This document shows positions 23,518-34,119 of a stretch of DNA of 64,000 bases, piece after piece. Source of the DNA: Cristatella mucedo (taxonomy: Eukaryota > Bryozoa > Phylactolaemata > Cristatellidae). The DNA is taken from NCBI GenBank assembly GCA_009760855.2, contig WPIO01000132.1:64001-128000 (forward strand), given 5' to 3'. Under the pieces are notes generated by a model. It did not search any database. It was not told the DNA's origin and saw only the letters and a program-made list of their open reading frames with translations. The first letter of the stretch is position 1. Every line of letters begins with the position of its first letter. The translations under genes and the position numbers were made by a program.

Positions 23518-23732
23518 AGCCATCGATGGTGCGAGCGTCGGGTTTGCGCCGTATTGCGTGGACGTGGGTGGGGCCGCGAGCGCCTTTGGCGGCCTGCGCG
23601 CCCGTGAGCGCCATATCGCGCCGCCCATCGTCGCCGCGCAGGCTGCCTGCTGACCGAGAGTCCTATTTAGTGGCGACCAGCGGCGAATCCGAGCGAGCAG
23701 AGCGCTCGCGCTCCGACCGCTCTGAGCTCGCG

Positions 23733-23852
23733 CTCCGCCTCCGCACTCCTGCGCCGCCTCCGCACTCCTGCGCCGCCTCCGCACTCCTCCTGCGCCGCCT
23801 CCGCACTCCTTCGCCGCCTCCGCACTCCTTCGCCGCCTCCGCATTCCTCCGC
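23733..23852. repeat. 19-bp minisatellite, about six copies
   Basis: The unit CGCCGCCTCCGCACTCCTG is repeated with small changes, including a 3-bp CTC insertion in one copy. It is followed by GGGCTTAGGGCTTAGGGC and, near 23,930-23,955, by 12-mer repeats of GTGTCGCCGACG type. Confidence 0.9.
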
Positions 23853-23959
23853 CGCCACGGCCGGGCTTAGGGCTTAGGGCATAGGCGGAGGCTTTCGTGC
23901 GGCAGCTTCAGAGGCTTCAGGGCGTGTCGCCGACGTGTCGTCGACGTGTCGCCGACGAT

Positions 23960-24345
23960 CCGACGAAAGGAAGACCGGCGGACGGTAAACTGCGGCGGCT
24001 CGTAGCGCCACTTCGCCGCACTCCACGCGGAGCTGTTTCAAGTAATCAAAAAACTCTCGAGTATTGCTCATCGTGCGCAGAAACTGTGTCTCGATCGTGC
24101 TCGAAGGAGTGTGCGAGAGTACGAATGTGCGTCGTCTATGCGATGTTTATCGCGTCAGGCACTCTCTTGCTCACGATCGAAGCCTGCATTTTTCCAGACA
24201 GCTTATGCATCAGACACAACAAGTCCAAGGCAGAACCATAATTAATTCTAATGCTTTTGTCAATGACAAAAGGAGAGAGCGCGCAGGTAACGCTGATTAC
24301 AGTTCCTGAGCGAGTAGAACAACGAAGGGCCAGCCCCCTGGAATG
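23960..24345. other. No gene recognised
   Basis: Transition from CpG-rich DNA to the GA array. No recognisable coding content. Confidence 0.5.
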
Positions 24346-24351
24346 CTCGAA

Positions 24352-24565
24352 TCACCGAGAGAGAGAGAGAGGAAGAGAGAGGGAGAGAAAGAGAGAGAAA
24401 GAGAGAGAAAGAGCAGGAGGGAGAGAGAGAGCAGGAGGGAGAGAGAAGGAGGGAGAGAGAGAGAGGGAGCGAGAGTGAGAGAAGGAGGGACAGAGAAGGA
24501 GAGAGCCAGAGAGAGAGAGAGAGAGAAAGATTAAAAGGAGAGAGAGAGGAAGAGAGAGAGAGAGA

Positions 24566-24641
<76 letters not shown>

Positions 24642-24792
24642 AAGAGCAGGAGGGAGAGAGAGAGCAGGAGGGAGAGAGAAGGAGGGAGAGAGAGAGAGAG
24701 CGAGAGAGAGAGAAGGAGGGACAGAGAAGGAGAGAGCCAGAGAGAGAGAGAGAGAGAGAGAGAAAGAAAAAGAGAGAGAGAAAGAGAGAGAG

Positions 24793-24876
<84 letters not shown>
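24352..24876. repeat. Long (GA)n array with higher-order units
   Basis: About 520 bases of GA with AAAG, GGAGG and GCAGGAGG interruptions. Blocks such as GCAGGAGGGAGAGAGA recur near 24,410-24,440 and 24,645-24,675, and GGACAGAGAAGGAGAGAGCC near 24,490 and 24,720. This indicates that a segment of about 230 bases was duplicated within the array. Confidence 0.95.
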
Positions 24877-24880
<4 letters not shown>

Positions 24881-24921
24881 AGGACGCTCGACGGAAGCCG
24901 GAACGCAATCAGAAGCGGCGT

Positions 24922-25290
24922 CACCAAAGCCTGGAACTCACTTCCGACTGGCATCAAGACATCTCCTGACTTGATCACATTTAAAAAAAAATAAAAACTC
25001 AACTATTTATCACAGCATTCCGCGGGTCCACGAGATTCACCCTTAGTGTGCTTATGAGGGCTGACACTGTGCAAGCTCCAACTAACGATATTTGCATGCT
25101 GACCCTGTGCATTTCAGCCCTAACCATGTTACGCTTGTTCTTCATTGAGCATGCTACCACTCGCCATTCGATCTTTGCTTTTTTTTACAGCAAAGTGGGC
25201 ACAGCAACGTTGACATGCAAATTGCGTAAAAAGGGATTGAGTTCTCTGAGGTGCTATAAAAATGTACTCTCAGCATTATTTTTATTAAGA
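24922..25290 (+). mobile_element. LINE family 1 3' end
   Basis: Starts at 'CACCAAAGCCTGGAACTCAC' (decayed end of the protein), then the 3' UTR with TGCATGCTGACCCTGTGCAT, and ends in 'GAGTTCTCTGAGGTGCTATAAAAATGTA'. More diverged than the copy at 15,558. Confidence 0.85.
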
Positions 25291-25299
25291 GTGCGTGAG

Positions 25300-26340
25300 T
25301 GATACAGTTCCTCTGGCTAGGTTCTGCTAAAACAATTCCCTGTCACCAAAGCACTTTATAAAAACGGAGAAAAATGGTTTGCCCTGAATTGAACTGGCCA
25401 CACGATGAGCGAAAAGGTTTCCGCTAAATCTTGGCTAATTGAGTCGCTACCATACCCGAGGTTATCCATGAAGCCACGAATGCAGTGTCCTATATGTAAT
25501 GCTAATCTGTAAGCCATTACGAATATTCCATTGTTGAGAAGGGCACTTGTATCCGTTTCGAATTAATACCTTGAATATACCACGCTAGTTATCAGCAGCG
25601 TACGAATAAAAGCGGTTATTGAAGCAAACGCAGAAGTGCTGCCTACAAGACCGATATTTCTTGGAAATTCAACGGAAAGCTTGAAAAGCGCCAAATTCGC
25701 GCTTGAGTTTGAATTCTCGCGTGCACGAGCCGAACACGAGTAAAATATCCGGCCCCGGTAGGCGACATCCGGACATCCGGTAGGCGACATGCGGTAGGCG
25801 ACATCTCGGGTAAAATAACGCAGGCTTCGGCAGGCGACATCCAGAGGGCGTAGCCACAGTTTGTCTTACTCAGGTCGCGGCGATTGGGGTTTGGGGAGGG
25901 ACGCGCCTACGAGCGGCGGTACGCCGCCGAAACAGGCGCTCGATGAAGAACAAATCTAGCGCCGCTGCAGATTTGCCGACCCAGAAGACCCTGGACCCCA
26001 CCGCAGGCCGCTTCGAGTATTATCCCAGATTAGATAGAGCAGCGGCCGCCTTGTACGCTTTGCGGAAACAAGCCTACGCACTGTATGCATGCGACAGATA
26101 GACAGATGAAGGACGGGGGAGAACAGATAGACAGACGGAGGACGGGGGAGAACAGATAGACAGACGGAAGAGTAAAAGACGCAGAACGGAACCTCGTGCG
26201 GAACGGCGGGAGGCTACTGCTGGTCGTCAAGAAGTCAGCTGACGACGAAGCTACATGCTTCGGTTGCCCAGTTAACTGCGATGCTTTCGACTTCGGATGG
26301 GCCCGAAGCGACCTGATAAAAAAAATATAATTCATTTAAA
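25300..26340. other. No gene recognised; two short tandem repeats
   Basis: Four imperfect copies of CGGTAGGCGACAT lie at 25,756-25,845. A 29-bp unit (starting ACAGATAGACAGA) is repeated 2.5 times at 26,094-26,167. No coding region was recognised. Confidence 0.6.
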
Positions 26341-26344
26341 TATG

Positions 26345-26460
26345 GCGCTCCAACAGAACTTGATCTCTATTTCAGACGCTTGACGTGTGCATCGGGGCTC
26401 AAGCCACGACCTCGGCCGGACCTCGGTCGGGGCGAGCACCTTAATGGCTGGGCCAAACCA
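26345..26460 (-). mobile_element. SINE-B copy, reversed
   Basis: 'TTGATCTCTATTTCAGACGC...GGGGCTCAAGCCACGACCTCGG' is the reversed tail plus B box of the SINE-B family. Confidence 0.65.
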
Positions 26461-26469
26461 GCGCCGATA

Positions 26470-27950
26470 AACCCAGCGCTGAGCCAGGATGACGGGGCCC
26501 CGTGTGTTGTTGTCGGTCGTGTCAATTATTCACTCCTCCGTACGCCCGAAAGGTCGCGGCTCTTACGAGACGCTGCGGTATCACTTTGTCAAATCTGGCT
26601 TGCGTCTGCACGGCGCTCCGACCGATGTACGCAAGACGAGGTCCGTCGCACTGCTGATATAGAGGTTTTGGTTTGAAACAGACGAAAATACGCACGTATT
26701 ATACTATTTATGTGTGTTCGTCTACATATATTGAAATAGTGATCAATTCAATTATTAAATAAATAGAGATATTTTTTTATGAAGGAAAATAATGATCGGC
26801 TGTTTAAAGAGCCTTATTTATTTGGCGGCAGGGGAGCCGCCCGCTTTCATTTCCGCTGGCGTTGGGCAAAAAACAACTGTCAGCGTCAGTGGCTTAAGCA
26901 CTGGAAGTAACCATGGTGGCGGCAGCATCATCATCAGCATCAGCAGCAGCGTCACCAGCATCATCATCAGCATCAGCAGCAGCAGCCACGGACAGCATCC
27001 GGCTTGAGCCCAAGTACTTTTTATGCCCAGAAAGGTTACTGTTTCGTAAGGATTCGATAGGAAATTATCTACAATTCTTCCTAATTAGGATTCCCATCGT
27101 ATCCATTTGGTATACCTGAAACAGTCCTGTGGCTGTAAAGAACGTCGAAGCCTCTCGAGGGAGAATTACCTTCAGTTCTTGCGCTCCCAAGGCCTTGAAA
27201 TACATTACTGACTTAAATCGCTGCATCCCCTGACGTTGCGATATTGAAAGAAAAATTTCAAAACCACCTGTTCCTCAACGAAAGTTGTGGGTTAAAGAGT
27301 GTTAAAACGGTACGTGTTATCTATCCCGGGTCAATTGACACACTTTCCTTCCAGCGTATGTAATGCGCTTGTAAATAGATTTAGTTCCTTAGGTGAACTA
27401 CACAAATACTTTAATAGTATCGTTGCTGTTGCTAGCAGCTACAGGGCCCGAAAAGTAGGGCCCGGGTCCTTAGCACCTTACCGCTGCCTGCGCGGCAATC
27501 GTCCTGTGGCGTCTGTAGGTTCGCTAACTGCCATAACTACAATTGCCATCTTATAGTTGGGCGTATGGTGATTTTCAAATCTTTCCTTCTAGCGAGACAC
27601 GCGAGCACCCAGCTTGCTTGGAATTTGGTGAACTTTTAACGATTAATGCACTTTTGATGCAATATCTTTACCCTATTCGAGTGGCACGCGTGCTGCAAAA
27701 ATTCTAAAGCTCATTGAAGCAGCATGAGTCCTTCTTCAACTGTTCGCGTCTGGTGACTTCGTCGTCAAGCCACTTTCGTGCCTAATCCCTGATCGTAACT
27801 CATGAAACTCTTGATTCACGACTGATTTAGCCTGCGGGGAAATTAGTTTTCGCATAAGCGCGCGCGAGAGGAGAGAAGCGATATCAAAGAGAATTCGAGA
27901 GAAAAGACGTATCGTCGCTAGAGATCGCCCACACTGGCTCGCCGTGAAAA
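26470..27950. other. No gene recognised; CAT/CAG repeat
   Basis: Only chance ORFs. Mixed CAT/CAG triplets lie at 26,926-26,991. GC content is average. Confidence 0.5.
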
Positions 27951-27954
27951 GGTG

Positions 27955-28097
<143 letters not shown>

Positions 28098-28099
28098 TA

Positions 28100-28990
28100 A
28101 ATGGGCTGCTGTGAATGATTTCTGTGCTAGTTCTATCAAGCGGTAACATTATACGTGTTGAGAATGGCAAATGATTCATTTTTTCTATTCCTGGTCTGTA
28201 GTACGCGTTATTATGCTCTGAATCTAAAACCCTGGTTTATAGGCCCATGAATGTCGCAGTTTCTACTGCAACGACGTCCGATTCGTGCCTTTTCAATTAG
28301 ACCGCCGCTGCGATTAACTTGGCCAAACTGGCCTTCACCCTTAGGCTACTTCTTTCTCGGATCAAAGTGCAACTCTAATGCCGGCGCTGTCAGTGGCGGC
28401 GACGTGCTCTATCGCCGGCGGTAGTCAGTTGCTGACTGTCGCATGCGTTTGTACGCGTGCGACATATCAGCGTCAGCGCGCTGCCGCAGTGCGTTCGTGG
28501 GCTTTCAATTGACGAAAGAGCGGCCGGCGATAATGCCCTCGAAGCCGCGATGTGCCTCGCGGCGCGTGCGCCGCATTTAAGAGCGATACTCGCGCTTTAC
28601 ACGCGGCCCGCCGGTCCGCGGGCGTCGCCGCGAATCGCACAATGAAGGTCGTACTAGCTCGACTCTCGTCGGCTCGTTCTTTCTGCTGCGCGAGACTTGC
28701 TACGCTCCGCAGACGATGGTCTGCCCGCATGCTTTACGACGGAAGCGGCAGCACTGTGCGCGTGCATGATGCGTCAGCTCATGTAACGGCCCCTGCCGGC
28801 CCGTGCTACGGAGCAGCGTAGCGGCGGCGCTCGCTAAACCGGCCGAATTATGGCGGTCAGCGATTCTTCGCGACTGTGTGATTATGCGATGGTTTGTCGC
28901 TGAGGCTGCAAGGAGGGCCGGTGCCCTGAGATAGGCAGGGGCATATGTGAGGATTCGAGGATTAGAGGCGCTGGCAGTGGCGCTCGCTGA
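28100..28990. other. No gene recognised; CpG-rich island at 28,380-28,860
   Basis: A local CpG-rich island with a few short ORFs and no recognised TATA or domain. It could be an unannotated promoter. Confidence 0.4.
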
Positions 28991-28994
28991 GCCA

Positions 28995-29195
28995 CATGAC
29001 TCGCAGAACCAGCGACAATGTGGCTCGAAAGAGGTCGCAAAAGCAACCGCTTTCGCGACCTCGGTCCCGAGGTCGTGGGTTCGATTCCTGCGGTGGGCGA
29101 TTCTTTATCGCCACTGTAAGCGGTGGTGATAGCCATAAAGGCTTTTCTGTCGCTATACAAAAAGAGGCTGTTTAATCAGCTAGGATTTATAATTT
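28995..29195 (+). mobile_element. SINE-A copy
   Basis: Head with GACCTCGGTCCCGAGGTC stem, B box GTGGGTTCGATTCCTGCGG, body 'CGCCACTGTAAGCGGTGGTG', tail 'TCGCTATACAAAAAGAGGCT' and an AT-rich end. Confidence 0.9.
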
Positions 29196-29299
29196 TATTT
29201 ATTTGCCCCCCTGCCCCAGATAGCTGGAAAGCACCCTGAGTCGCCACCTTCAGCCACGCACACCGACCATAACCAACGAGAAACGTACGTCTTAATTCT

Positions 29300-29465
29300 A
29301 TGAGCGACTTGATGATCGACCGGTGAGTTCGTGTCGAATAAACGCTATGATTTTGTTCTACAATGTTTCATAAATATTTTGTCTAGCCAAGCCTCATTGT
29401 GGGTCTTGCCCCTACGTAAATATTTTGTTCAGATCTTGCCCGCCATGATGAAAGGTCTGGCTCCA
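29300..29465 (+). mobile_element. Possible LTR-element relic
   Basis: 'GAGTTCGTGTCGAATAAACG' with downstream 'GGTCTTGCCCC' and 'GCCGCCATGATGAAA'-like sequence parallels 43,745-43,900. A poly(A) signal inside a shared block followed by a gag-like start context suggests two relics of one LTR family. The similarity is patchy. Confidence 0.3.
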
Positions 29466-29681
29466 CCACTGCCTATAACTATTAGTACAGGACGGGAGTC
29501 CTGAATAAAGGGAATTGCAACTACAGGCCATGTTAAAAAGGATTACATAAGTTTCTTGCAGTAGTAAAGCCTAAGCAGGCCCTTAATTTGGAAATTTTCC
29601 TCACCTTAAATTAGGTTGAATTGACAGTAGAGGCAAAGTGCTGATCAAATGACAAGCTGTTTTGGAATAGTACCTCTATAT

Positions 29682-29985
29682 AATAATAATAGGAATAATA
29701 ATAATGTACTTGATAAAGCACCCTCAGAGAACTTAATCTCTTTCTAGGCGCTTTAAATTTGCTGCAAAGGGAAATGCAATTGAATGGTAAGTAAAATCAT
29801 GCTTAAAAAACAAACAAAATGAATAATATGGTTAGGCGTGACATGCACAGGGTCAGAATGCAAATGTGGTTAGTGGCAGCATGCACAGTGTCAGCATGCA
29901 TAAGCACGTGAAGGACGAATCACAGGGACCCACTAAATGCTGTCCTAAATAGGTGTGTTTTTAAGTTCCTTTTAATCTCTAGAGT
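29682..29985 (-). mobile_element. LINE family 1 3' end, reversed
   Basis: (AAT)n, then 'TGATAAAGCACCCTCAGAGA', then the 3' UTR. Truncated near the end of the coding part. Confidence 0.88.
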
Positions 29986-30039
29986 AATGGCTAGTGTCTT
30001 TACATTGATCCACGCCGTTTTGGAACAGTACGTCTAAAG

Positions 30040-30228
30040 CAGCGGTTCCCAACCTGTGGGTCGCGACTTTTTCTGGGAGTCGAACGACCCTTTCACGGGG
30101 GTCGCTTAAGACCATCGGAAAACACGCATTTCTAAATTTTGCAGAGAATAAGTATATGATTTGTTGGTCGCCACTACATGAGCAACTGTATTAAAAAGGC
30201 GCGGCATTAAGAAGGTTGAGAACCACTG
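30040..30228. mobile_element. SPIN-like hAT miniature transposon
   Basis: 189 bp bounded by CAGCGGTTCCCAACCT and the inverted end CAGTGGTTCTCAACCT. It is flanked by the 8-bp duplication GTCTAAAG / GTCTAGAG (one mismatch). The ends, the internal 'GGTCGCGAC', 'GTCGAACGACCCTTTCAC' and 'GACCATCGGAAAACAC' segments, and the TCTAGA-type target site match what I recall of the SPIN family of hAT elements, best known from horizontal transfer between tetrapods and invertebrates. No transposase inside. Confidence 0.8.
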
Positions 30229-30361
30229 GTCTAGAGTAAGGGAAAGTTTCTCTAAATTGATGCTACGTAAACCAATCTTGAGGACGAGGGGTTACAACTT
30301 AAGAATGACACTTGGCCTGCCGCGGTGTGATGCAGCAGCTACGACGTCAATGACAGACAAA

Positions 30362-30475
30362 ATATTAGCTGATTTAACAGCCTCCCTTGTATAGCGGCAG
30401 AAGAGTCTTAGCGGCTATCGCCACCGCTTGCAGTTGACAATAAAGGATCACAAACTGCAGGATTCAAACTGGGAA
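30362..30475 (-). mobile_element. SINE-A copy, reversed and truncated
   Basis: 'AGCTGATTTAACAGCCTCCC' tail and body are present. The head is lost after 'GATTCAAACTGGG'. Confidence 0.8.
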
Positions 30476-30544
30476 GAGCGTGCTAAATATCATATATGCG
30501 CATTTACTCCTTCATTTACTGCCCGAATAGCTCTGACACGGCTC

Positions 30545-30905
30545 TATGTAATGTAATGTATCTCCGTCAGTAACTCCACAAAGTCATAAAGACTATATAG
30601 GTGTTACGCAGGAGAGTTTGGTATAGCACACTCACAGCCTCAGCGGCTTTCGGTACGCATTCGGTAGCCAACAGACTTCTTCTCACGCAAAAGAGAGAAA
30701 GTGGGAAGCATAGCAGAGTCAGGAGAGCATTTGAGGTAGTGAGTAGCGTGGAAGTAGCAGCTCAGGACCGCTGAAAAGGATGAGCCATAGTCGGCAGCAG
30801 AAGAGCAGTTGTCCTTGCTTAAGAATTGTGGAAGCGAGTTCCACAGTCCAGGACATGCAGAGCTAAAGCTTCTGTCGCCAACGTTCTTTAAGCGAAGGAA
30901 TGGAA
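30545..30905 (-). mobile_element. LINE family 2 3' end, reversed
   Basis: Minus-strand translation contains a decayed C-terminal segment (about SFSSACPGLWNSLP) followed by a 3' UTR ending in TGTAATG-type repeats. Nearly the same sequence occurs at 38,882-39,235. Confidence 0.8.
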
Positions 30906-30929
30906 CAGCTATTTGTTATTGATTCAGTT

Positions 30930-31125
30930 ATAGTTATTTATTGAGCTTCGTGCCCTCAGGTCCTGTATTTTCCATACAGGACCTGAGGGCACGAGGAGGC
31001 TGAAACTGGTGCAGCAGTTCAGCTAGGTACGAAGGAGCCAAGCCGTGGCGGCCCTTGTGGGTCAGCTTAAGAGCTTTCGTCTCCGGAGGAGACGGACCAG
31101 CCATCTTCATGTGAGAGCACACAGT
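30930..31125 (-). mobile_element. LINE family 2 reverse-transcriptase end, reversed, with hairpin
   Basis: Minus-strand translation reads KALKLTHKGRHGLAPSYLAE, the conserved segment near the end of L2/CR1-type reverse transcriptases. It is closed by a perfect inverted repeat at 30,948-30,994 (20-bp arms, 7-base loop) whose right arm is LINE sequence. Confidence 0.75.
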
Positions 31126-31129
31126 CTAA

Positions 31130-31421
31130 TAGCGAGGAAGATCAAAATTCCAATGTCACAGATGCGGCCGAAAAGAGAAAGTCATATTTCCAAAACCAGA
31201 GATTAACCTCAGCAATTTGATATGAGAATAAGTTGATGTAAATGTATATTAAGATATAATTTATATTATAGATTATAAATATAAATAAATATACATACTT
31301 ATTAATATATAATATAAATCTAGTTATTATATATTATAGTTAGTTATAGTTATAGTTAAATATAGTTAAAGTATATGTAGATATATATTTATGATAATAT
31401 AATATAATATAAATAATTAAT

Positions 31422-31469
<48 letters not shown>

Positions 31470-31510
31470 TAAGTTCGTCGCTGAGCTTCCGAAAATATGC
31501 AAGTAAAAGA
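31130..31510. repeat. AT-rich stretch with TA microsatellite
   Basis: Strongly AT-rich imperfect repeats (TATAATATAAAT type), with (TA)n at about 31,429-31,466. No coding content. Confidence 0.85.
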
Positions 31511-31515
31511 ACGTT

Positions 31516-32430
31516 TTGAATGCAAATGAGAAAGCAGCCAATTATCAAAAGCGTCAACAACAATTTTCCAACTACTTCAGTCACATGATGGGTTGTGCAT
31601 ATGCTGCAATGCGGCCAGCCCATTCGAGGCTACAGGAGCGCCTCGATCCAAGTGAATGGCGCCTACCCATAGAGAGCTCATTAAGGAGCCTCAAAGCCGT
31701 GCTGCTACATTAGCAGCATTACATAGCCAGGCTCAAGTAGTTCTCGTGTCCCCCTTTCGCTAATTCTGTATACCTCAGAGAGGACTACCTCGCTGTCAAG
31801 ACTTTGCTGAGCTCTTTGAAGTATGATGACTACGGCTGGGAGGTCATTGGGGACTTCAAAATGGTGTCCTTCCTGATGGGTCTTCAAGGTGGTTTTACGA
31901 AGTTCTCTTACTTTATTCGCCTAAGGGACAGCCGCATATGGGACTGGCTGCGGCGGACCGAGCTACCTTCGGAGAAGGACAGGGGAAGCGGACGCAGCTG
32001 GCGGACTCTCGGAAGGTGCACATGCCAACACTGCTTCACACCAAGCTAGGCTTCACGAAGCAATCTGTCACTGCTCTAGGCAATGAGTCAGTGGCTTTCA
32101 AATACCGTTAAGCTGTTTACACACATGTATCGGCGGCAAAAGTCAAAGCAGATATCTTGACAGAACCAAAGATAAAAAAGACCACGTAGTGTGAAACGCT
32201 CGCCGAGAGCTGACTATGACGGAGAAAGTGCCTTGCAACAGTTTCCTTACAGCGATTGATGCCATGACTTTTTCGGGCACTCGCGAAGCTGAAAACTATA
32301 AGCAGCTGGTCGAGACTCTCGTAAAGAACTTGGAGGAAAAACTTGAAGTAGATTGTCCCTCAAAGTCTATGTCCTTGTTGATCATCTTCACAATTTAAAG
32401 GAGGACATGGAAGGTAAGTAAAAGGAGTAA
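31516..32430 (+). pseudogene. Broken copy of an uncharacterised transposon-associated protein gene
   Basis: Segments in three frames align end to end with a large family of uncharacterised, multicopy proteins of invertebrate genomes. Recognisable pieces: LPIESSLRSLKAVLLH (about 31,663-31,710), then LKYDDYGWEVIGDFKMVSFL and MGLQGGFTKF (31,816-31,905). Next come VHMPTLLHTKLGFTKQSVTA, in another frame (about 32,017-32,080), and REAENYKQLVETLVKN (about 32,285-32,330). Stops at 31,711 and about 31,738 and at least three frameshifts make it non-functional. The family's function is not known to me; its copy number and mobile-element company suggest it is carried by a transposon. Confidence 0.7.
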
Positions 32431-32439
32431 GGTGAGGAA

Positions 32440-32860
32440 TTTCACGTGGATGAACTGGAATTTGAATGTCAGTTCGAACGACACCATAACGAACAAATGA
32501 TGCCGCAATTTTGGGTGCTTCTTCGAAAAAGTGATGGGTAGAATAGCAGCAAATGTCTATAACATCAACTCATTTCTGAACTCTTTTGAGTGGTCATAAA
32601 GTATGACTCCAGTGCAAGTAGATATGAATTGTTATTAATTTTCTATTATTTCTGACCAATTTTAAAACGTCAGTGTGAATTTTATTTTGCAGTTTTCTCA
32701 TCGGAAGTGAGTTAATTTAGTTAACTGGAAGTTTATCTGGAGTAATAACATGTCTACTTCTGCAGCATAAGCCATTAGGAAAAACACTACCTGGAAAATA
32801 ATATTACGTAGCTTAATTTTTATTCATATATAAAAATATGATTTATTTGCATAGCACAGA
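32440..32860. other. No gene recognised
   Basis: AT-rich and no recognisable features. Confidence 0.5.
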
Positions 32861-32864
32861 ACCA

Positions 32865-33000
32865 AATCTCTATTCTGGCATTTAACAGATGCCACGGGCG
32901 TGAACCCACAACCTTGGCTATCCTATGCATTCACAATGACCTTGGTCGGTGCGAGCATCTTAACCACTGTGCTGACCAACACACCAATTACACCAGGCCC
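32865..33000 (-). mobile_element. SINE-B copy, reversed
   Basis: 'AACCAAATCTCTATTCTGGC...GATGCCACGGGCGTGAACCCACAACC', the diverged reversed tail and B box. Confidence 0.6.
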
Positions 33001-33124
33001 AATTGACGAAGTTTTTTATGCCTCCTAGATTTGATTAATCTTCATTGATCACATATCGTTATGTATCTTCGTTCAAATTTATTATGTCTCATCGCTTGCT
33101 CCTTTAGAAGGCTATTAGCTTGGA

Positions 33125-33385
33125 TCCACTACCAACCCACGTCACAAAGTCCCCGGACATGGACAACATTTAACAAAAAGCACCTGTTTATTACAGCGTT
33201 TGGTGGGTCTTTGTGATTCGTCTTTTGTGTGCCTGTACCTGTTTACACTGTGCATGCTGCTAGTGGATGTTACTATTAATTATTTAGTAATGCTTTCTAT
33301 GCAGCATCTGTAAAGTGCCTTGGAAGAGATTGAGTTCTCCGTGGGTGAAATATCAAATGCATTATTATTATTATTGTTATTATTT
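33125..33385 (+). mobile_element. LINE family 1 3' end
   Basis: Decayed copy ending 'GTAAAGTGCCTTGGAAGAGA...GAAATATCAAATGCATTATTATT'. Confidence 0.75.
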
Positions 33386-33394
33386 TATAGCTGG

Positions 33395-34000
33395 ATCGAA
33401 AAAATGGATAGTCTAAAGCGCGGTATATTTCGAAACTAAGAGAGCAGTGAACTCTAATTATATTAGCAAGTGCTGATAGATTGGGAAGCCTTTGGAGATA
33501 TTCTAAAAAAAATTCAATTAATGTTCAGCAGCAAAAGTGTCGAAATATATTAAAAATAGGCTCTGGGAAGACCTAAATACTTTGACGAAAATCATTGACT
33601 TATAGCAGATAGGGAGTGTTTTAAAATCTAAATATTTTCAAATTTCTTTTTCATTGGAGTATACAAATTGCTCTAACCTTGTTGTCTGCTGACTACGAAT
33701 TTATTGCAGCTTTAGCTTAATCATTTCACCTTAATCTAATACCATGCCACACAGGCACTATAAAGCACCAGTTGTGGTTATTGATAATTGACCAAAGAGA
33801 AAATGTAATAATCACCAAGATTTGAACGAGGGACACAAGGGTCTAGGGTTATTAAAATAAACAAATAGAACTTCACCTCCGAACATTTTATACATCGATG
33901 GTACGAGACTGCAATTAAATTAAAGGGAAGCGATTATTGCGGCTTTACGAGAGAGCCACAGAGTGAATGAAATTCTAATAACGCATTTGCATACCACCCT
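33395..34000. other. No gene recognised
   Basis: AT-rich with no recognisable ORF. Confidence 0.5.
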
Positions 34001-34118
<118 letters not shown>

Positions 34119-34119
34119 A

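Noticed and set aside
23855-23885. Telomere-like TTAGGG repeats
   Set aside because: Only two or three GGGCTTA-type units that do not match TTAGG or TTAGGG arrays. They are part of a GC-rich minisatellite edge.
24352-25002. 216-codon serine/leucine-rich ORF
   Set aside because: It is the GA microsatellite read on the minus strand, joined to a LINE tail.
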